Source of the DNA: Pycnopodia helianthoides
Lineage: Eukaryota; Echinodermata; Asteroidea; Forcipulatida; Asteriidae
Reading direction: 5' to 3'
DNA length: 64,000 bases
Assembly: GCA_032158295.1 (NCBI GenBank)
Contig: CM063247.1
Coordinates: 13,990,009-14,054,008, forward strand
The notes below the pieces were generated by a model. It was not told the DNA's origin, did not search any database, and worked only from the letters and a program-made list of their open reading frames with translations. The stretch's first letter is position 1. Each line of letters starts with the position of its first letter. Both the position numbers and the translations under genes were made by a program. Shown here in pieces: positions 14,201 through 29,200 of the stretch.

Positions 14201-17200
14201 GTCTGCTAAACATAAATGAGCAGGATACCTGCCACAAATTGTACACGTGACATGGTAGTTTGGCTGGTAACCTTATTCTGGTAAGCAGAATTTTGTTGTG
14301 CTTAGCTTCTTTTTGTGCTTAAGCAGCTCTATGAAATTGGGCCCTGGATACCAATGAACATTGGAACATTGGAAGGATCTACAAATTGAATATCTTTACC
14401 AATTGAAGAACTCCTCAATGATAAAGTGGTATACGTGTCACTTTTATTGACAAAGGGAACCCCGCCCAATACAACCCGCCCAATACAACCCCGCCCAATA
14501 CAACCCCGCCCAATACAACCCCCCCAATACAACCCCGCCCAATACAACCCCGTCCAATACAACCCCACCCTTGGGTGTGGCCAGAATTACAAAGAAATAT
14601 TCAATAATTCAATAACTAACCTTGACCCTTTCGGGAAGATCTGCAGGCTGCCGTAAGGCGCGTCATTTTCCGCGATCACAATAGTGGCATTGTTGCTCAC
14701 ACCCAAGGAGGCCCCACCCTGGGGCGTGGCCAGGAGTACCATATACCGCTGCTCAAGTTCCGGGATGTCATCCGGTGTGGCCGAGATACGAATTACCTAC
14801 AGTAACCATGGAAACACAAATGTAAGGGTCATCATTTTTCATGTCCTGAAATAGTCTATCAGAATTGAACAGACCCTAAGCGAGGGGTGAGAGTCACTGC
14901 TGACAAAAAAGTCTGAAACTAGGATCCTGATCTTAAGGAGGTACGTTGAAATAACGTGTCCTATTTTTGGTAACCCCTGGAGTTATAGATCCCAAGGAGC
15001 TTCTCGGAACAGTATCCTCAGTGCTAGAGAAGTAGATCAGAGAGCAGGATTTCTTGATATCTGAAGAAATTACTGCATTTTTTGTTTCGAACGCAGACTG
15101 TAAAAAGTCTGAATTCAAATTAAAGTGTTGAAATTTCTCATCCCTGCCCGAGACATTTCAAAGACGTCTTGAAGACGTTGGCTTTGGGATGCTGAGTGTT
15201 AGAGGAACTACCAGGTTAAACATCATTTTTTACATAGTTCTGATCATGTATAAATTGCAATTTTCTCAATAGTTATCCTTAAAGGGACATTACAGAATTG
15301 GTGAAAAAAAAACTTGAAAAATATACTTTTGATCACATATTTACATAAAACTTACACGTTCTAATGATGATGATAGTAGAAAACATCCCTTTAAATGTTT
15401 CTGTCTGAAATGCCATATTTGATGAGAAATTAATACAACTAATATTCCGTTTTTATTATCATTTTTCATGTTGAATCTATATGATTTCATGCAAATGTGT
15501 AATCGTTTTTTCACTATTTTCTTGTGACCCAGATGGCCGATCGATCTCCAACTTCTACAGGTTTGTCAGTTTATGTATATGGTGGATTACATAAAGTGCT
15601 TACACTGCCAGCAACTGTTTTGTTAGCAAAAACCAATTCTGTAATGTTCCTTTAAGAATCAATACAAAACCCACAGAAATAAATACGTACGAAAACAAAA
15701 ATAAAAATATTTGTGAAATATAGAATTTGAAAGTTGCATATCTTACCCCAGAGGTTTCCCCGGCTGCTATCGTCACGTATCCGTCCACCGGGGTCAGGTC
15801 TTCGACCCCTCGTGACCCATCCAGGTTGACGACGGCAAACGGGACTTGGATATCACCAAACATTCCCCGGTCCCGCACCAGCGTTAACTGGGCCACACTG
15901 CTCGCCGTGTCCGAACCGGTCGGCTCACGGATGGTCACCACCACTGGACTGGCAAGCTGATGATGCCGAACGCATCGTCACTGGCGAGGATCTTGATTGT
16001 TACTATTGATCATAAGGATATCAATACAGAGGTAAATGTAACTACCAAAGAAAAGTCATCCCTGAAGAAACATCAGAGCTCGAGTCCGGTGCTCTAAACC
16101 GCTCGGCCACGACACACCAGGTAAAGAATAAATGAACTCTTCCCTAAACTAACGATGCATCATACATTCACAAACCATTTGTCAAATCTTAATAACTATC
16201 TAAGAAGCAGAACATCTCATAAGATAAGAGACACTTCTTAGAATTGGTTTTACCTTTTGAGGGATTCCCAAGCTGTAATCCTCCTGTTGGGTTGTTTAAG
16301 ATCAGCTCAAAGGTCTCATCAGCTTCAGCGATAGCGTCATCAAATATCTCAACGTTGACGGTTCTTGTTGTCTCTCCGTCACCAAAAGTCAAAACCTGTT
16401 AGGGAAAGAAAAGAAAAAATGATGGAAGTGTCATTGGTTTGTTTCAACCAATTTCTGAATCGCCGGCAAGTGGTCCAAGAACCTCCATGATCTAAACTCA
16501 TCTGACAACAAATCTATTGAATATTTGTACCTGATCACTGAAGCTATAGTCAAAGCCCCTGCGAGCTGCAATGGGCTGGCTGTAGATGAAGACGGTTACC
16601 AGACCATACGTCCCTCTATCTCTAGACACAGTAACCTGTAGAGTCTGATTTCTTTCAATGACCTCCAGGCTGTCAGATAAAAAAAATCAATATGGGTTAC
16701 AAATAGCTGTCAGAATAACAGACGCAAGATAGTCTTATAATTTTCGAGGGAAATACGTAATCATTTTTTAATGATTTTAGTGGTTTTCCAGTGATCTCCA
16801 GTGTTTGAAAAGTCAATGGTTGTAGAATTTGCAAATTTCCGCGTCCATTCGTGTATGTTTTCGAGGCATCCAGAGTGTTCCAGAAATATTATGGACGATT
16901 TAAAAATACACTAATTTGCCTATGCCACATACAGCGATTGTTGTTTACTGATTGGTATTGCGCACGCGCGATGTGCTGAACGGTTACGTCATCGCCTCAG
17001 AATTCAGTCTGGTCTGAGCTGGACCGCGCGCTATTTAAAATACGCGGCAGCCTACTGTGTTCTTTTGATGTTGGGTTCGTTTGGACTCCATGTATTTCCT
17101 TCCTCCATGCTCCAATCAAATGACAAGAATCAACGTGGGTGTTACATAACACTCAATGGAGGTCTACATCTGGGTCATTCCGTGTCAATTCAACACGCTT

Positions 17201-20200
17201 TTGGACCTGACTGTCACGGATTAAAATGAAATTTTGTGTGCTGATTGGACTCAATGAGAAACCCCCAGAACCAAAATTTTTTGTCGTTCGGTTGATTACT
17301 TTTTGAGATATGGGTTAACGAACTTTTGACTAATTAGCATGACCTGCTGTGTTTGGACATTCATATCTCCAAAAGTAAAGCACCTACAGAGATAAAATTT
17401 ACATCATTTTAAATCTCTTGAAATGGCCCGTATTTGATAACATAAAATCAAAATTATACCGCATACCACAACAAAGTTACGCAAAAATATGACCTTTGAT
17501 CTTGATTTGCGAAAATGCGTATTTTTCAAAATGCGTAATTTTTTTTCCATTTTTAGCTTAAGATGTAAGCAACATTTTCCAAAAAAAATTTGGATGGGCA
17601 CTCTTACAGTTTTTTATTTATGATTATTTGAACATTAAAATGTACGTATTGTACATGTTCAAATGTACACAGACAGTGTATTATGTATAGTAATGTGTAA
17701 TGTACATTTGCATATCTCAAAAAGTAATCAACCGAACGACAACAAATTTCGGTTCTGGGGGTTTCTCATTGAGTCCAATCAGCACACAAAATTTCATTTT
17801 AATCCGTGACGGTCAGGTCCAAAAGCGTGTTGAATTGACACGGAATGACCCTTCTCTTACCTAGCAGACACTACACTGAACAATACAACTCCTTGAGTTC
17901 CGTCATTTGCATCAATTGTCACCTCCGATAAGGTACCCGACAAATCTGTACAAAGAAAATAAATAAAATTACTTCACATTGTGGCCGAGCGATTTAGTGT
18001 ATCGGACTCAAGTTCTGGTGGCTAAGTCATCAGGGTGTGGGTTCGAATCCCGGTCTTGACACTTGCGTCCTTGAGCAAGACACTTAACTATAATTGTTTC
18101 TCATCACCCAGGGGTAAATGAGTACCTGTGAGGGCAGAGATGGTTCTTGAGATTGATTTAGCTTAGTGCGCTACATACTTGGCAGCACAGGCTGTGTTCT
18201 TTATTCTATTTTTTATTTTATCAGGCTGAATGGCGACTAGTTTTTCTCATTGCTCTCACCTAGTCTTGGAGGGGTTTCCGTGGTAACCGGCTGAAGTATC
18301 TGCACAGAGGTCAAGTTGACCAAGAACACCTCGTTCAACTCTGGGATGTCATCCTGAAACGGGAAATCAAAACAGATATTGTTGATCAAGAACAAGAATA
18401 AATACAAACACATCAAAACATTTAACATATTCTGGATGATCAGAAGAAATATACCAACAATATAAGAACTTTACAGTTTGATCAGTATGCTCTGCTCGTC
18501 TTCAGAATAAAAGATTTACTCTTCCCTAAACCAATGATGTACCCTCCACTTAAGAGATGTTTCTTGAATACTAAACTGTTTGTAAAAATCAAAAATGATA
18601 CATAAACATTCTTGTATGTGATGTAAAAGTGATGAATGCAGAGAAACTGACTGGGCATAATAATAAAAATAATTTGTTGGTTTATATTGCGCCAATTCCA
18701 TAAAATGTACACAAGCGCATAACAAAATAACTACTCTGGTGTTAATAACTATACACCAGAGTCTTATATAGCGCACATATCTACCACTAAAGTACAAGAG
18801 AAATACTTCCAAGACGGGTTTTTAAAAATTAAGAATTTATGTAGCACCTTTTAAAGGTTTACAAGAAGCAGCGGCGCCCTCAGCAGCCACTGCCAGACAA
18901 CAGACTCCTACCTCATTAATGATGATGTTGATAGATCCGACACTTTGCCCATCCTGAAAGTCTACATAGCTAAAGCCACCCATGAAGTCTTGGCCGTTTA
19001 CAGCGAGGTTCACAGCGGGTAGGTTGGGATCCAGAGATCCTTCCTTGGCTTCGTAGTAAACTCGTACACTCCCTGTCACAAATAACACATTGATAACAAA
19101 TAACATAAATGTCAAGTGACCTTTGGTTTTAGCTCACCGGACCCAAGCTCTGGTGTTGTTGTCAGCAGCAGAGTGTGGGTTCGAATCCCGGTCATGACAC
19201 TTGTGCCCTTGAGCGAGGCACTTAATTGCTTCGTTAAAAATGGGAAGGTAGAGCATTCTACTCTACCAGCCTGGCTCCTAGTGGACGATACCCATGCCTA
19301 CATCCTTACAGACTGTGAAGGGGATAACCCTGTTTCAGCCCCAGGAGTAGGTGGCAACGTGCCCCTGGCGACAGTCGATTTGGTACTACAGCCCAAATCA
19401 GTAAAGTGTCGCCCTCACCTTGAAGTAGCCGTCTGGTCTTGTGAGTTAGGCGATATCTCATTAAAATAAAATACATCTGTGACAAGAAGTTAATTTGAAC
19501 AGTAATTCTATGGATTGAGACTGCGCTCATCCCCACATTATTATTGGGAACAAATCTTGTTCAAATTTACTAACTGGCAGTACTCTGGGGTCAAACATCG
19601 TCATGAGTGGCAGTCGCTACTCACCTATGGATCCAAACTTTCTATCGATGAACAGCTCAAAGGTCCTGTTGCCCTCGGCCACTGTGACGACCTTCGACCC
19701 CTGAGCCAGACTGAAGACCCCGTGCGGTTCGTCGCTTGCCTGTATCGTGATGCTAGCTACCGACCCTTGTGGATCTAGGGCTGCGGCCCCCGTGGGAGAC
19801 ACCCCAGTGGTCTGCACATTGCTGAGGGCGATTTGGAACTCTTCATTTATTTCGGGGGTGTCGTCTGAGATGACAAAGAGGGGGATGTATTCCAGGAGTT
19901 GACCCTGTAAAATATAAAGTAAAACATATAATTACACTCCATCTTACTAAAACTAAAACTCAAGTTGAAATCAAAATTATTTCCATCACTTTTCTCATCA
20001 CACGTCATTGCAATTCCTTTTCAAACACACTAACTAACAAAATCCCCAACTTCCTGGGAAGTATGCAGCCCCTCAGGTACTATTCTGCTCTTCTGTACTT
20101 CGAGATGTAGTGTAGCAATTCATGGTTAATTATTACTCACTGGTGCATAGATGGGAGAACCAGTGTAATGTAAAATCCCCAACTTCATAGCCAGTAAGCA

Positions 20201-23200
20201 GCCCCCAACAAACAATAAGGTACTATTCTGCCCTTCTATACTTCTAGACGTAGTGTAGCAATTCATGGTTAATTATTACTCACCGGCGCATAGATAAGTG
20301 AACCAGTGTATTGTAAAATCTCCAACTTCCTGGGAAGTGTGCAGCCCCCAACAAACAATAAGGTACTATTCTGCCCTTCTATACTTCTAGACGTAGTGTA
20401 GCAATTCATGGTTAATTATTACTCACCGGTGCATAGATGAGTGAACCAGTGTACTGAAGGAAGCTTTGTGAGGGTGGGTTCCCGTTGACTCCACTTATTG
20501 CCCAATCCAGAGTCACCTGACCCATACCAGGTGCTGAACGCTCCACGCTGACATTAAATCCTTCACCTATAAATAAACATCGAAGTAGAGAAACGGATAT
20601 CTTTAAAACAATAATATATCTCTACCATATCTCAACTTCAGGCAAACTGTCTTGAAGATTGTGCAACTAAATTGTATTTGTATAATATTCATTAGGTATG
20701 TTATGTGATCCATGCAAAAGAAATGGGAAAGTTTTGTGATATAAAGTAAGCTGTGTACAACCAACATTGTATACACATTATGTAAGTTATAAAATAACTC
20801 AAAAGTACGTCTTTTTTAAACGAGAAAAAAGTATAAATGGCAATGCAAACAAACCCATTTACTAGTTTCTGAAAGCAAAACAAATGTGAAAAAAAATAAC
20901 AATAATTGTCTTGCCTGTTTCATATAAGTATGTGCAACTCAAGATTTTACTCCAATTTACAGTATTTTTGACCGGGAGGTAGGAAATCGGCCTGGACTAC
21001 TACTTTAGCTTTGTGGATCGGGGAGACTTCTTGTAATTAACTGCACTGCCACGGAGTGAGTTCTTTTTGGTCTCAACATTTCGACTAGCTTGCTCTAGGC
21101 ATCATCAGGAGACTGTACTCATGCCTGCTTTCTATACAAGGAATATAACCAATCTAATGGTAACTCTAGGTCTACACTCACCCTCTTTGACGATGTAAGA
21201 CAGCGTGGCTAGCTTGAGTATCCCAGCTACGTAATCATTAGCCAGTATGCGTATATTGACCTGACTGTTCAGACCTAACTCACTCCCTCCCGTCGGATTG
21301 TAAAGTTCTATCAAAATCACCTCATCAATCTCTGGGGTGGGGTCGTCTTTAATGCCAATGTTGATCACTGTTCATTTTGAAAACAATTGAAGAGAGTCAA
21401 AATTAAACTGTACAGCAAAATGAGACTTTTGTATGATTCAAACGAGAAAACATTAAAAACAATGAGTGAGATTGGAAGCTTTGAACGGTAGTAGAAGTTG
21501 GGAAGGTTGTGCATTCTGCTCTACCAGCCAGGCTTCCTAGTGGACGATACCCATGGCTACATCCTTACGGACTGTGAAGGGGGTACAACTCTGTTTCAGC
21601 CCCAGGAGTAGGTGGCAACGTGCCCCTGGTGTCAGTTGATTTGGGTCAACAGCCCAAATCAGTTAAGTGTAGCCCTCACCTTGAAGTGGCCGTTCGGCCT
21701 TGTGAAGTTAGGCTGAATTTTTTTTTAAAGATAATAACTAGTTTAAGGGTGACTATCATGTTACATTTAGATTTTCCCGGTGGAAATTTTAGTTTTTTAA
21801 ATGCACCCCCTTCCATACTTGACATCTCTTCTGAACAGCAAAATATTTCCTTATTTTTGTACATCTCTCTCTTTTATTTTTAATATTTCTTAAGGTTGTG
21901 AAATCACTTCCTCCATGTTATCTATATATTTGTAAACATTACCTTGTCTAGTTTGACCCGAGGCAAAGTTGAGTGTTCCACCACTAGCGCTGTAGTCATC
22001 ACCTTGTGTAGCAGTCCCTGATGCAGCTTGCCAAGAGACACTCACATCACCAATACTACCACCTGATTGCAATCAAAAAATAGAAACCATGTTAGATGTT
22101 TGCTCATGTAAGCTTCTCCACATTAGTACAGCAAACTTGATAATCACTGAGGATTGTGGCGTGTCGGGCCGAGCGGTTAAGAGCACCAGACTCAAGCTCT
22201 AGTGTTTCTGATCAGCAGAGTGTGGGTTCACATCCTGGTTGTGGCGTGTTGCGGCCGAGCAGTTAAGACCACTAGACTCAAGCTCTGGTGCTTCTGATCA
22301 GCAGGGTGTGGGTTCGAGTCCCGATCATGGCACTTGTGTCCTTGAGCAAGATACTTTACCATGAGTGTTTGTCCTTCAGATGGGACATTCAGCCAAACGT
22401 CCTGTATACTAGGATCGGTAGTGCATGGAAAAGAACCCAGCATACAGAATACTTATCATGGAAGAGTCAAGGTTAACCCCGGTGTTTCTGGTTCATATAG
22501 CAACTACCCTTAGCAGAACAAAAACAATTGAGCAAGAAGCACTGCCGCAATATGGAAGTAGACTGTAAGCATTCAAGAACGTTGCTTACTGTGATTATAT
22601 ATTTTGTCATATTCATTTACTTATCATGAGATCATATCTCTTGCAATGCAACAGCAAGTTACAAAAGCAAATTCATACACAACACAAAGATTTATCCGGG
22701 CAATTCCGACAATCACTGAGATTGTCACATGACTCTGAGGGATTCATTTTTTGTACCTTCTCTTTCAACGACCAGCTCCACACTGACGCTGACCCCATCA
22801 GTCTCGGCCACCGAGACCAACTGCCCGTCGGGGGACTCTGGGCTGTTGCTGAAGAGACGCCACACCCCGTTGGCGTCATCGTTACTCATAATAGTCACAC
22901 GCGTCTCCCGTCTTGGCCCCAGGGTCGGGGCATTGTTGGGTTGCGGGCTGGAGCCTACCAGGGAAACACTCGCCAGTCTCATCTGTAAGTAGATATTTTA
23001 GTCAATCAAAAACTATGTTTCAATCTTAATTTTTCCGAGAATGTAGGCTTGATAAATCTCTTGATGGACAAGAACATACATCTACCATGTTCATTTTGAG
23101 AATAAACACACCAACCCGTGGAAATTGGGATCACATTCTCAAGAAAGCACGAATTCACCTGACGTCATCATCGCTTCAATGATTTTTTATAATAATTATA

Positions 23201-26200
23201 ATTACAATAATCACAATTATGGATAATCTTTATAATTTTTGTTTTCCTTTTTAACCGCTTTTTTTCCCTTTTTAAAATGTTTGTTAGAACACATCCAATT
23301 TGGTCTGCGGGCTACGATTGGTGTTTGTCTCGATAAAATATTAATATAAAATATAAATTGAAAATATAAATTGAAAAAATCTTGGTTGCACCATTTTGGG
23401 AGTCGTTGTCCAGGCGTATTGTACAGTGCAGTGGGCACTGTTTACACGTTGATGAGTTGGCTCCCAGCAGTAGCCCGATGTGACATTGATGCAAAGGGCT
23501 CAATAAACAGTCTTGAATTACTCATGACTCGAAGTCGGATTCGGCTCAAATGACTTGGGCTTCGGAAACAGACTGGAGACTGGGGACTCAAATACAAGAC
23601 TCAATGTTTTCTTTTTTATAGATGAATGTAAACTTACATGGAAGACCTCATCTCTCTCTGGAATACTATCATCTCTGATCGTCACGTTGAGATACCCAAA
23701 GGCCATACCGTCTGGTATCCTGACTGAACCACTATTGATAGGAATGTAGTCTAGTCCAGCCTGGGCCTGACTATCATAGAGAGCTTGGGTCTGCAAAGAA
23801 TCAGCATCAACAGAAAAACATGAACAATAATGTACTTTTTAATCTCTTAATTAGTTAAAACCATCTAATAAATGAAAAACTGCGGAATGACATTTTTAAT
23901 ACCCTCTCTGGTGGTGATACCGTCTGGTTTGGGTCCCAGCTCAGGGCTTGAATTTGACACCGGACCGCAGGCCCGAGGCCGGTGATTTTCAGCTTTGGGC
24001 CAGTAAACTCATGACTGGACAAGTCGGCGGTCTTGTGTTTTCAATTCAATAACAATTCATGTACCTCACTCTATGATATCTTGTGAACAGAAACAAAATT
24101 ATGTTCAAATGTTGACTTTGAGTAATGATTTGAAATAGCTTAATACCCTTAAAGACAATTGAGGTAAATCTTCTCTTATTATGTCTCAGTGCTTGTTCAA
24201 TTGAAAATGCAAGTTAAACTGTGCAAGGAAGTCTTTTCTCAGTTTGAATCTGGTCTTGTTAAATTATTTCTTGTCCAGTAAATATTTTGAGATACAAGTC
24301 CTGTGGTCTTGTGGATCCCCCCCCCCAAAAAAAATTGAGCCCTGCAGCTTGCGCTATGGTCCCCGTCACAGCACTTGTCTCCATTACCCAAAACAATTTT
24401 AAAACCAGTTTTTGTCCTTCACGCAGAAATTTAAAGGTATTGTACACTTTTGGTAACAGCTCAAAATCAGTGTCCACATTTTGTGTGATTCAACATATGC
24501 ATGAACAAACAAACCTGTGAAAGTTGAGCTCAATTGGTCATCGAGGTCACGAGAAAATAGTGAAAAGAGATCTTATGCGCGATAATTACTATTGTTTTAC
24601 TCGTTTCTCAGAACGATGGCATTTTAGGCAGAAATATTTTAAGGAACCCTTTCTACCATTACTTACTTTAAATCATGTAAGTTATGTGTGAATCTGTGAA
24701 CATTGTGTTTTTCGATCTTACCAATAGTGTATAGGGCCTTTAAGTTCAAATAATTTAAAGAAAGACATATTTTTTCAATGTCACAATTTTGTTTTTAAAT
24801 ACTGACCTTAACTTGATTCTTGACGTAGAGTGTGAAGCCAGAAGTTGCATCCAACTTGTCTGTTTCCATGGAAACGTCCACAGACACATGGGGTCTCCGT
24901 TGAACACACTGTACGCAAACGAGCCGCACGCTCTCTCGTTCAAACACTCTTCAGCACAGCTCACTAAGGGATCCGATTGGCCGGTTACATCAATGCCTGT
25001 CATGGCGACGCCAAATGGCTGCCCGTGAATGGCGGTTGGTAGTAGTCGAAGGTCGTTTCACCAGTCAGGGCGACCTCATTGATGAGGTCCAGAGGTCGTG
25101 TGTCGAAGGTTATGTGCAGTTCACCAAAGGTACCCGCACTAAAGATACAACGGGAAATTAAGGAGAAACATTTGAAAAGTACAATTCTTTGTAAACAAAA
25201 ACTGCTCAAAGCTTCCTCACAAAATAACGTGTTTATGGAAAATCTTCTGCTACTCAGAAAATGATCCAGTTTACCTTTCAGGGCATTTGAAACATTTAGG
25301 GCAATACAATAATTACATCAACATTTATTAACAACTTTTATAACGTGTTGAAACTCATCTAAATCTTACCCAAATAAAATTATTTATATTTCCATTATCT
25401 GGACCATCTGACCTGACAAGCTATTTGTCATAATTATGTCAATTTTACTATATTTGTCTTAATTCAAATGTAATGAAATGTCCAGCCAATTGTTTAATGT
25501 GTTCTTATCTGGGCTCAACTTCATAATGCTGTCGAGCAGGTAGTTTTGCTAAGCCAAAGGACATCAGGGAACCAGTCATAACAATGTAAACGATATGACA
25601 TTTCGGCTGGTGATCTATTTCTGCTAAGCATGACATTTCTGAGCTCAGTAAATAGATAGCCACAGCCAATGGCTATGTCTGTGGCTATTTCAGCGGCTAT
25701 GTCAGCAATAGCAATGATCAAGTATTATGCAGATACAGCGATTAAGCCATAGATAGCCCCAGCCAATGGCTATGTATGTGGCTATGTCAGCCATAGTAAT
25801 GATTGGGTATTATGCAGATACAGTAGTTAAGCTATAGATAGCCGCAGCCATTCCCAACAGACCTACCTTCTAGTAACCATAATACTGGCTACAGCGTCTT
25901 GATGAGCCAGTTCTTGTACAGGATTATCGGGTAGTGTAAATTCTACAATCCCATGAGGGTTATCATTGCTTCAATGAAGTTGACGCATGGCTGAACTCCA
26001 ATCACACCTCCACCTGTTGCATTCAGTAACGTTAGTAGACTCTGTAGTACACAAAACAAACACCACCATAGTCAAGTTCAGAGATAATTTAATAATAATA
26101 GTGGCTTTTATATAGCGATCATATCCGTCACCAGTGACGCTCAAGGCGCTTCAACACTCAGTATTTTTAGTATTTGCTAGGTGGTCCAGTGGTAAGACAT

Positions 26201-29200
26201 CTGACTCTAGAATGGCAAAGGTCGTGGTTTGAATCCCACCCAGTAATATGCTAACAATAGTGGCTTCTTATATAGCACTCAGATCCGTCACTCAGTGACG
26301 CTCAAGGCGTTTCAACATTCGGTATTTTTACTAGTATTTGCTAGGTGGTCCAGTGGTGAGACATCTGCTCTAGAATGGCAAAGGTCGTGGGTTTGAATCC
26401 CACCTGAGTAATATGCCTAAACAATAGTGGCTTCTTATATAGCGATCATATCCGTCACTCAGTGACGCTCAAGGCGCTTCAACACTCAGTATTTTCTAGT
26501 ATTTGCTAGGTGGTCCAGTGGTAAGACATCTGCTCTAGAATGGCAAAGGTCGTGGGTTTGAATCCCACCTGAGTAATATGCCTAAACAATAGTGGCTTCT
26601 TATATAGCACTCATATCCGTCACTCAGTGACGCTCAAGGCGTTTCAACATTCGGTATTTTTACTAGTATTTGCTAGGTGGTCCAGTGGTAAGACATCTGC
26701 TCTAGAATGGCAAAGGTCGTGGGTTTGAATCCCACCCGAGTAATATGCCTAAACAATAGTGGCTTCTTATATAGCACTCAGATCCGTCACTCAGTGACGC
26801 TCAAGGCGTTTCAACATTCGGTATTTTTACTAGTATTTGCTAGGTGGTCCAGTGGTGAGACATCTGCTCTAGAATGGCAAAGGTCGTGGGTTTGAATCCC
26901 ACCCGAGTAATATGCCTAAACAATAGTGGCTTCTTATATAGCGCTCAGATCCGTCACTCAGTGACGCTCAAGGCGTTTCAACATTCGGTATTTTCTAGTA
27001 TTTGCTAGGTGGTCCAGTGGTGAGACATCTGCTCTAGAATGGCAAGGTCGTGGGTTTGAATCCCACCCGAGTAATATGCCTGTGATTTTTTTTTCTGCTG
27101 GACTTAGCACAGATCAGTGTAGGGTAAAACACATCAAAATCATCTTATTTACTATCAGCCATAAGTAAGGAAAACTGTCCAGCATTAGTTCAATTTTTTT
27201 ATTATAATAATAAATTCATAAATTCATAATAGATGCATTGCAATACGCGTCATTGACCGCCATCTTTGGTGTAAAACAATGGAAAAGTGCACGCGTGTAC
27301 GCGCTACGCACGACTCTCAGCCAATGATAGCTCTTCACACGTGCACAATTCATCAAAGACGGCGGCCGATGACGTCTATTGCAATCCATCTATTACAAGG
27401 CGCTTTATTGAGCAGTAATTTGTCCAAACTAACCTCTCGTTCTTCGGGTATATCATCTGCCAGAATATCCAGAGTAAATGTCTGACTGATATCAAAGGAC
27501 AGGAAGTACAACGTGCCACCAGTTGGAAACACATCATCAGTTGCTAATACTCCTGCAAAACCAAACAACCCAAATATCGTCTCATGACAAAAGATATGTA
27601 ATTCATAAAAAAAGAATAACGCCACTATTCCTCCAGACCAAAGTACTCCCCCCCCCCCCCCCCGAGTTCTATTAAATTGTTGCGGTACCCGCTGCTAAAA
27701 TATAGGATTCTCACTGCCTCTAGCTACCGGGCAATCTCGGTGGTCTAGTTGGTAAATCGTCTGCTCTAGAATGGCAAAGGTCGTGGGTTCGAATCCCACC
27801 CGAATAATACGCCTCAGAACTCAAGGAAGTACTGAGAATACAGTGCATTACACACATCAATGAAAGGGTCAAACCAAATAATGTTCTTAATTAATTTAGT
27901 TTATTGCCGATTTATATTCCCCAATTTCAACTCTTTGTTTACGCCTTGCTTTGTCTGTATGCTTTCTGCTTCTCTCTCTCTCTCTCTATTCATGTATTTC
28001 CACTTTTGACTGCTTCTGTTTCACTTGTATGTACATACCTGTAAATGTGTGTTGTCTTGTCATTTAGCCTTCGAGAAAGACTCTGCTAGGGTCGAAACGT
28101 CACGCCATAAACTATTTTTGGCAATTTCAATTGTAGAGACTGATTAATCCTCTTACCTTTAATCCTAGCTTCCCATACGACAGCAACCACTCCGATATCT
28201 CCTCCATTACGTATAACGCTAAGAGTCAGCTGGCGGGTGTTACCATTCTCTGGTTCATCTCCTTGTACATTGGTGAAACCAAACCCTACAAAACAAGCAA
28301 ATGTAACGACAACAATTTAGTTTGGGGTTGAACAAAGAAAAAATTGACTAGAGCGGGATTTGAACCAACGACCTCCGGATTAACGTACCGGCGCTCTACC
28401 AACTGAGCTATCTAGCCCTATGTTGGCGGTCTCCCTATTTTGTCAATATCTTTGTTCGGGGGTGCCAGTCAGAAGCCATACATCAGTTAACTGTCGTGTA
28501 GCCAGGGATCACACCCAAGTTTACGATACAACCTGGGAAGCAGCAGCCACGGGATCACCTTGAGGGGATGCGACTTTTTAAATTTAAATTTCAAGTAGTG
28601 TACCACAAGTGAAACTGACTGGGTACTCAGTCAGTTTCCCTTGTTGTTCATTACTTGACAACAATTTTCAACAACAAACACTGTACCAAATCAGGGTAAA
28701 ATCTAACAGAGGTACCGAGTAGAAAATAGTGCATAGCAAAATCCTCCGCTAATCAAATAACAGCAGGGAACCAGTGACAAGCAATACTAATTATGTGGTA
28801 ATATAGCTGATAACCTGTTTCTGCTAAGCATAGAAACGTGTGTGCTGAGCAGCTCTTGGAACGTATGCTCCATTGGATGAGTGCTCAGGTTGCAGCCACA
28901 CCAAGTCTCCTTCAGCAAGGCAGTTAACCATAATTAATTCTCTTGACCCAGGAGTGTAAAACGAAGCCTTGACTTAGCCACAACTTCACTTTCTACAACC
29001 TTTTAAACACAAATTCCACATTACGGATACTACTTAAAGGAACATTACAGAATTGGTAAGAAAAAAACTTGTAAAATATATTTTTTGATCACATATTTAC
29101 ATAAAACTTACACGGTCTAATGATGATGATAGTAGAAAACATCCCTTGAAATATTTCTGTCTGAAATGCCATATTTGATGAGAAATGAATAAAGTAACTT

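Noticed and set aside
26170..27080. Cluster of tRNA genes
   Set aside because: Heads have A/B-box-like words but no complete cloverleaf with paired acceptor stem, and each is fused to a SINE tail in a 165-bp repeat.
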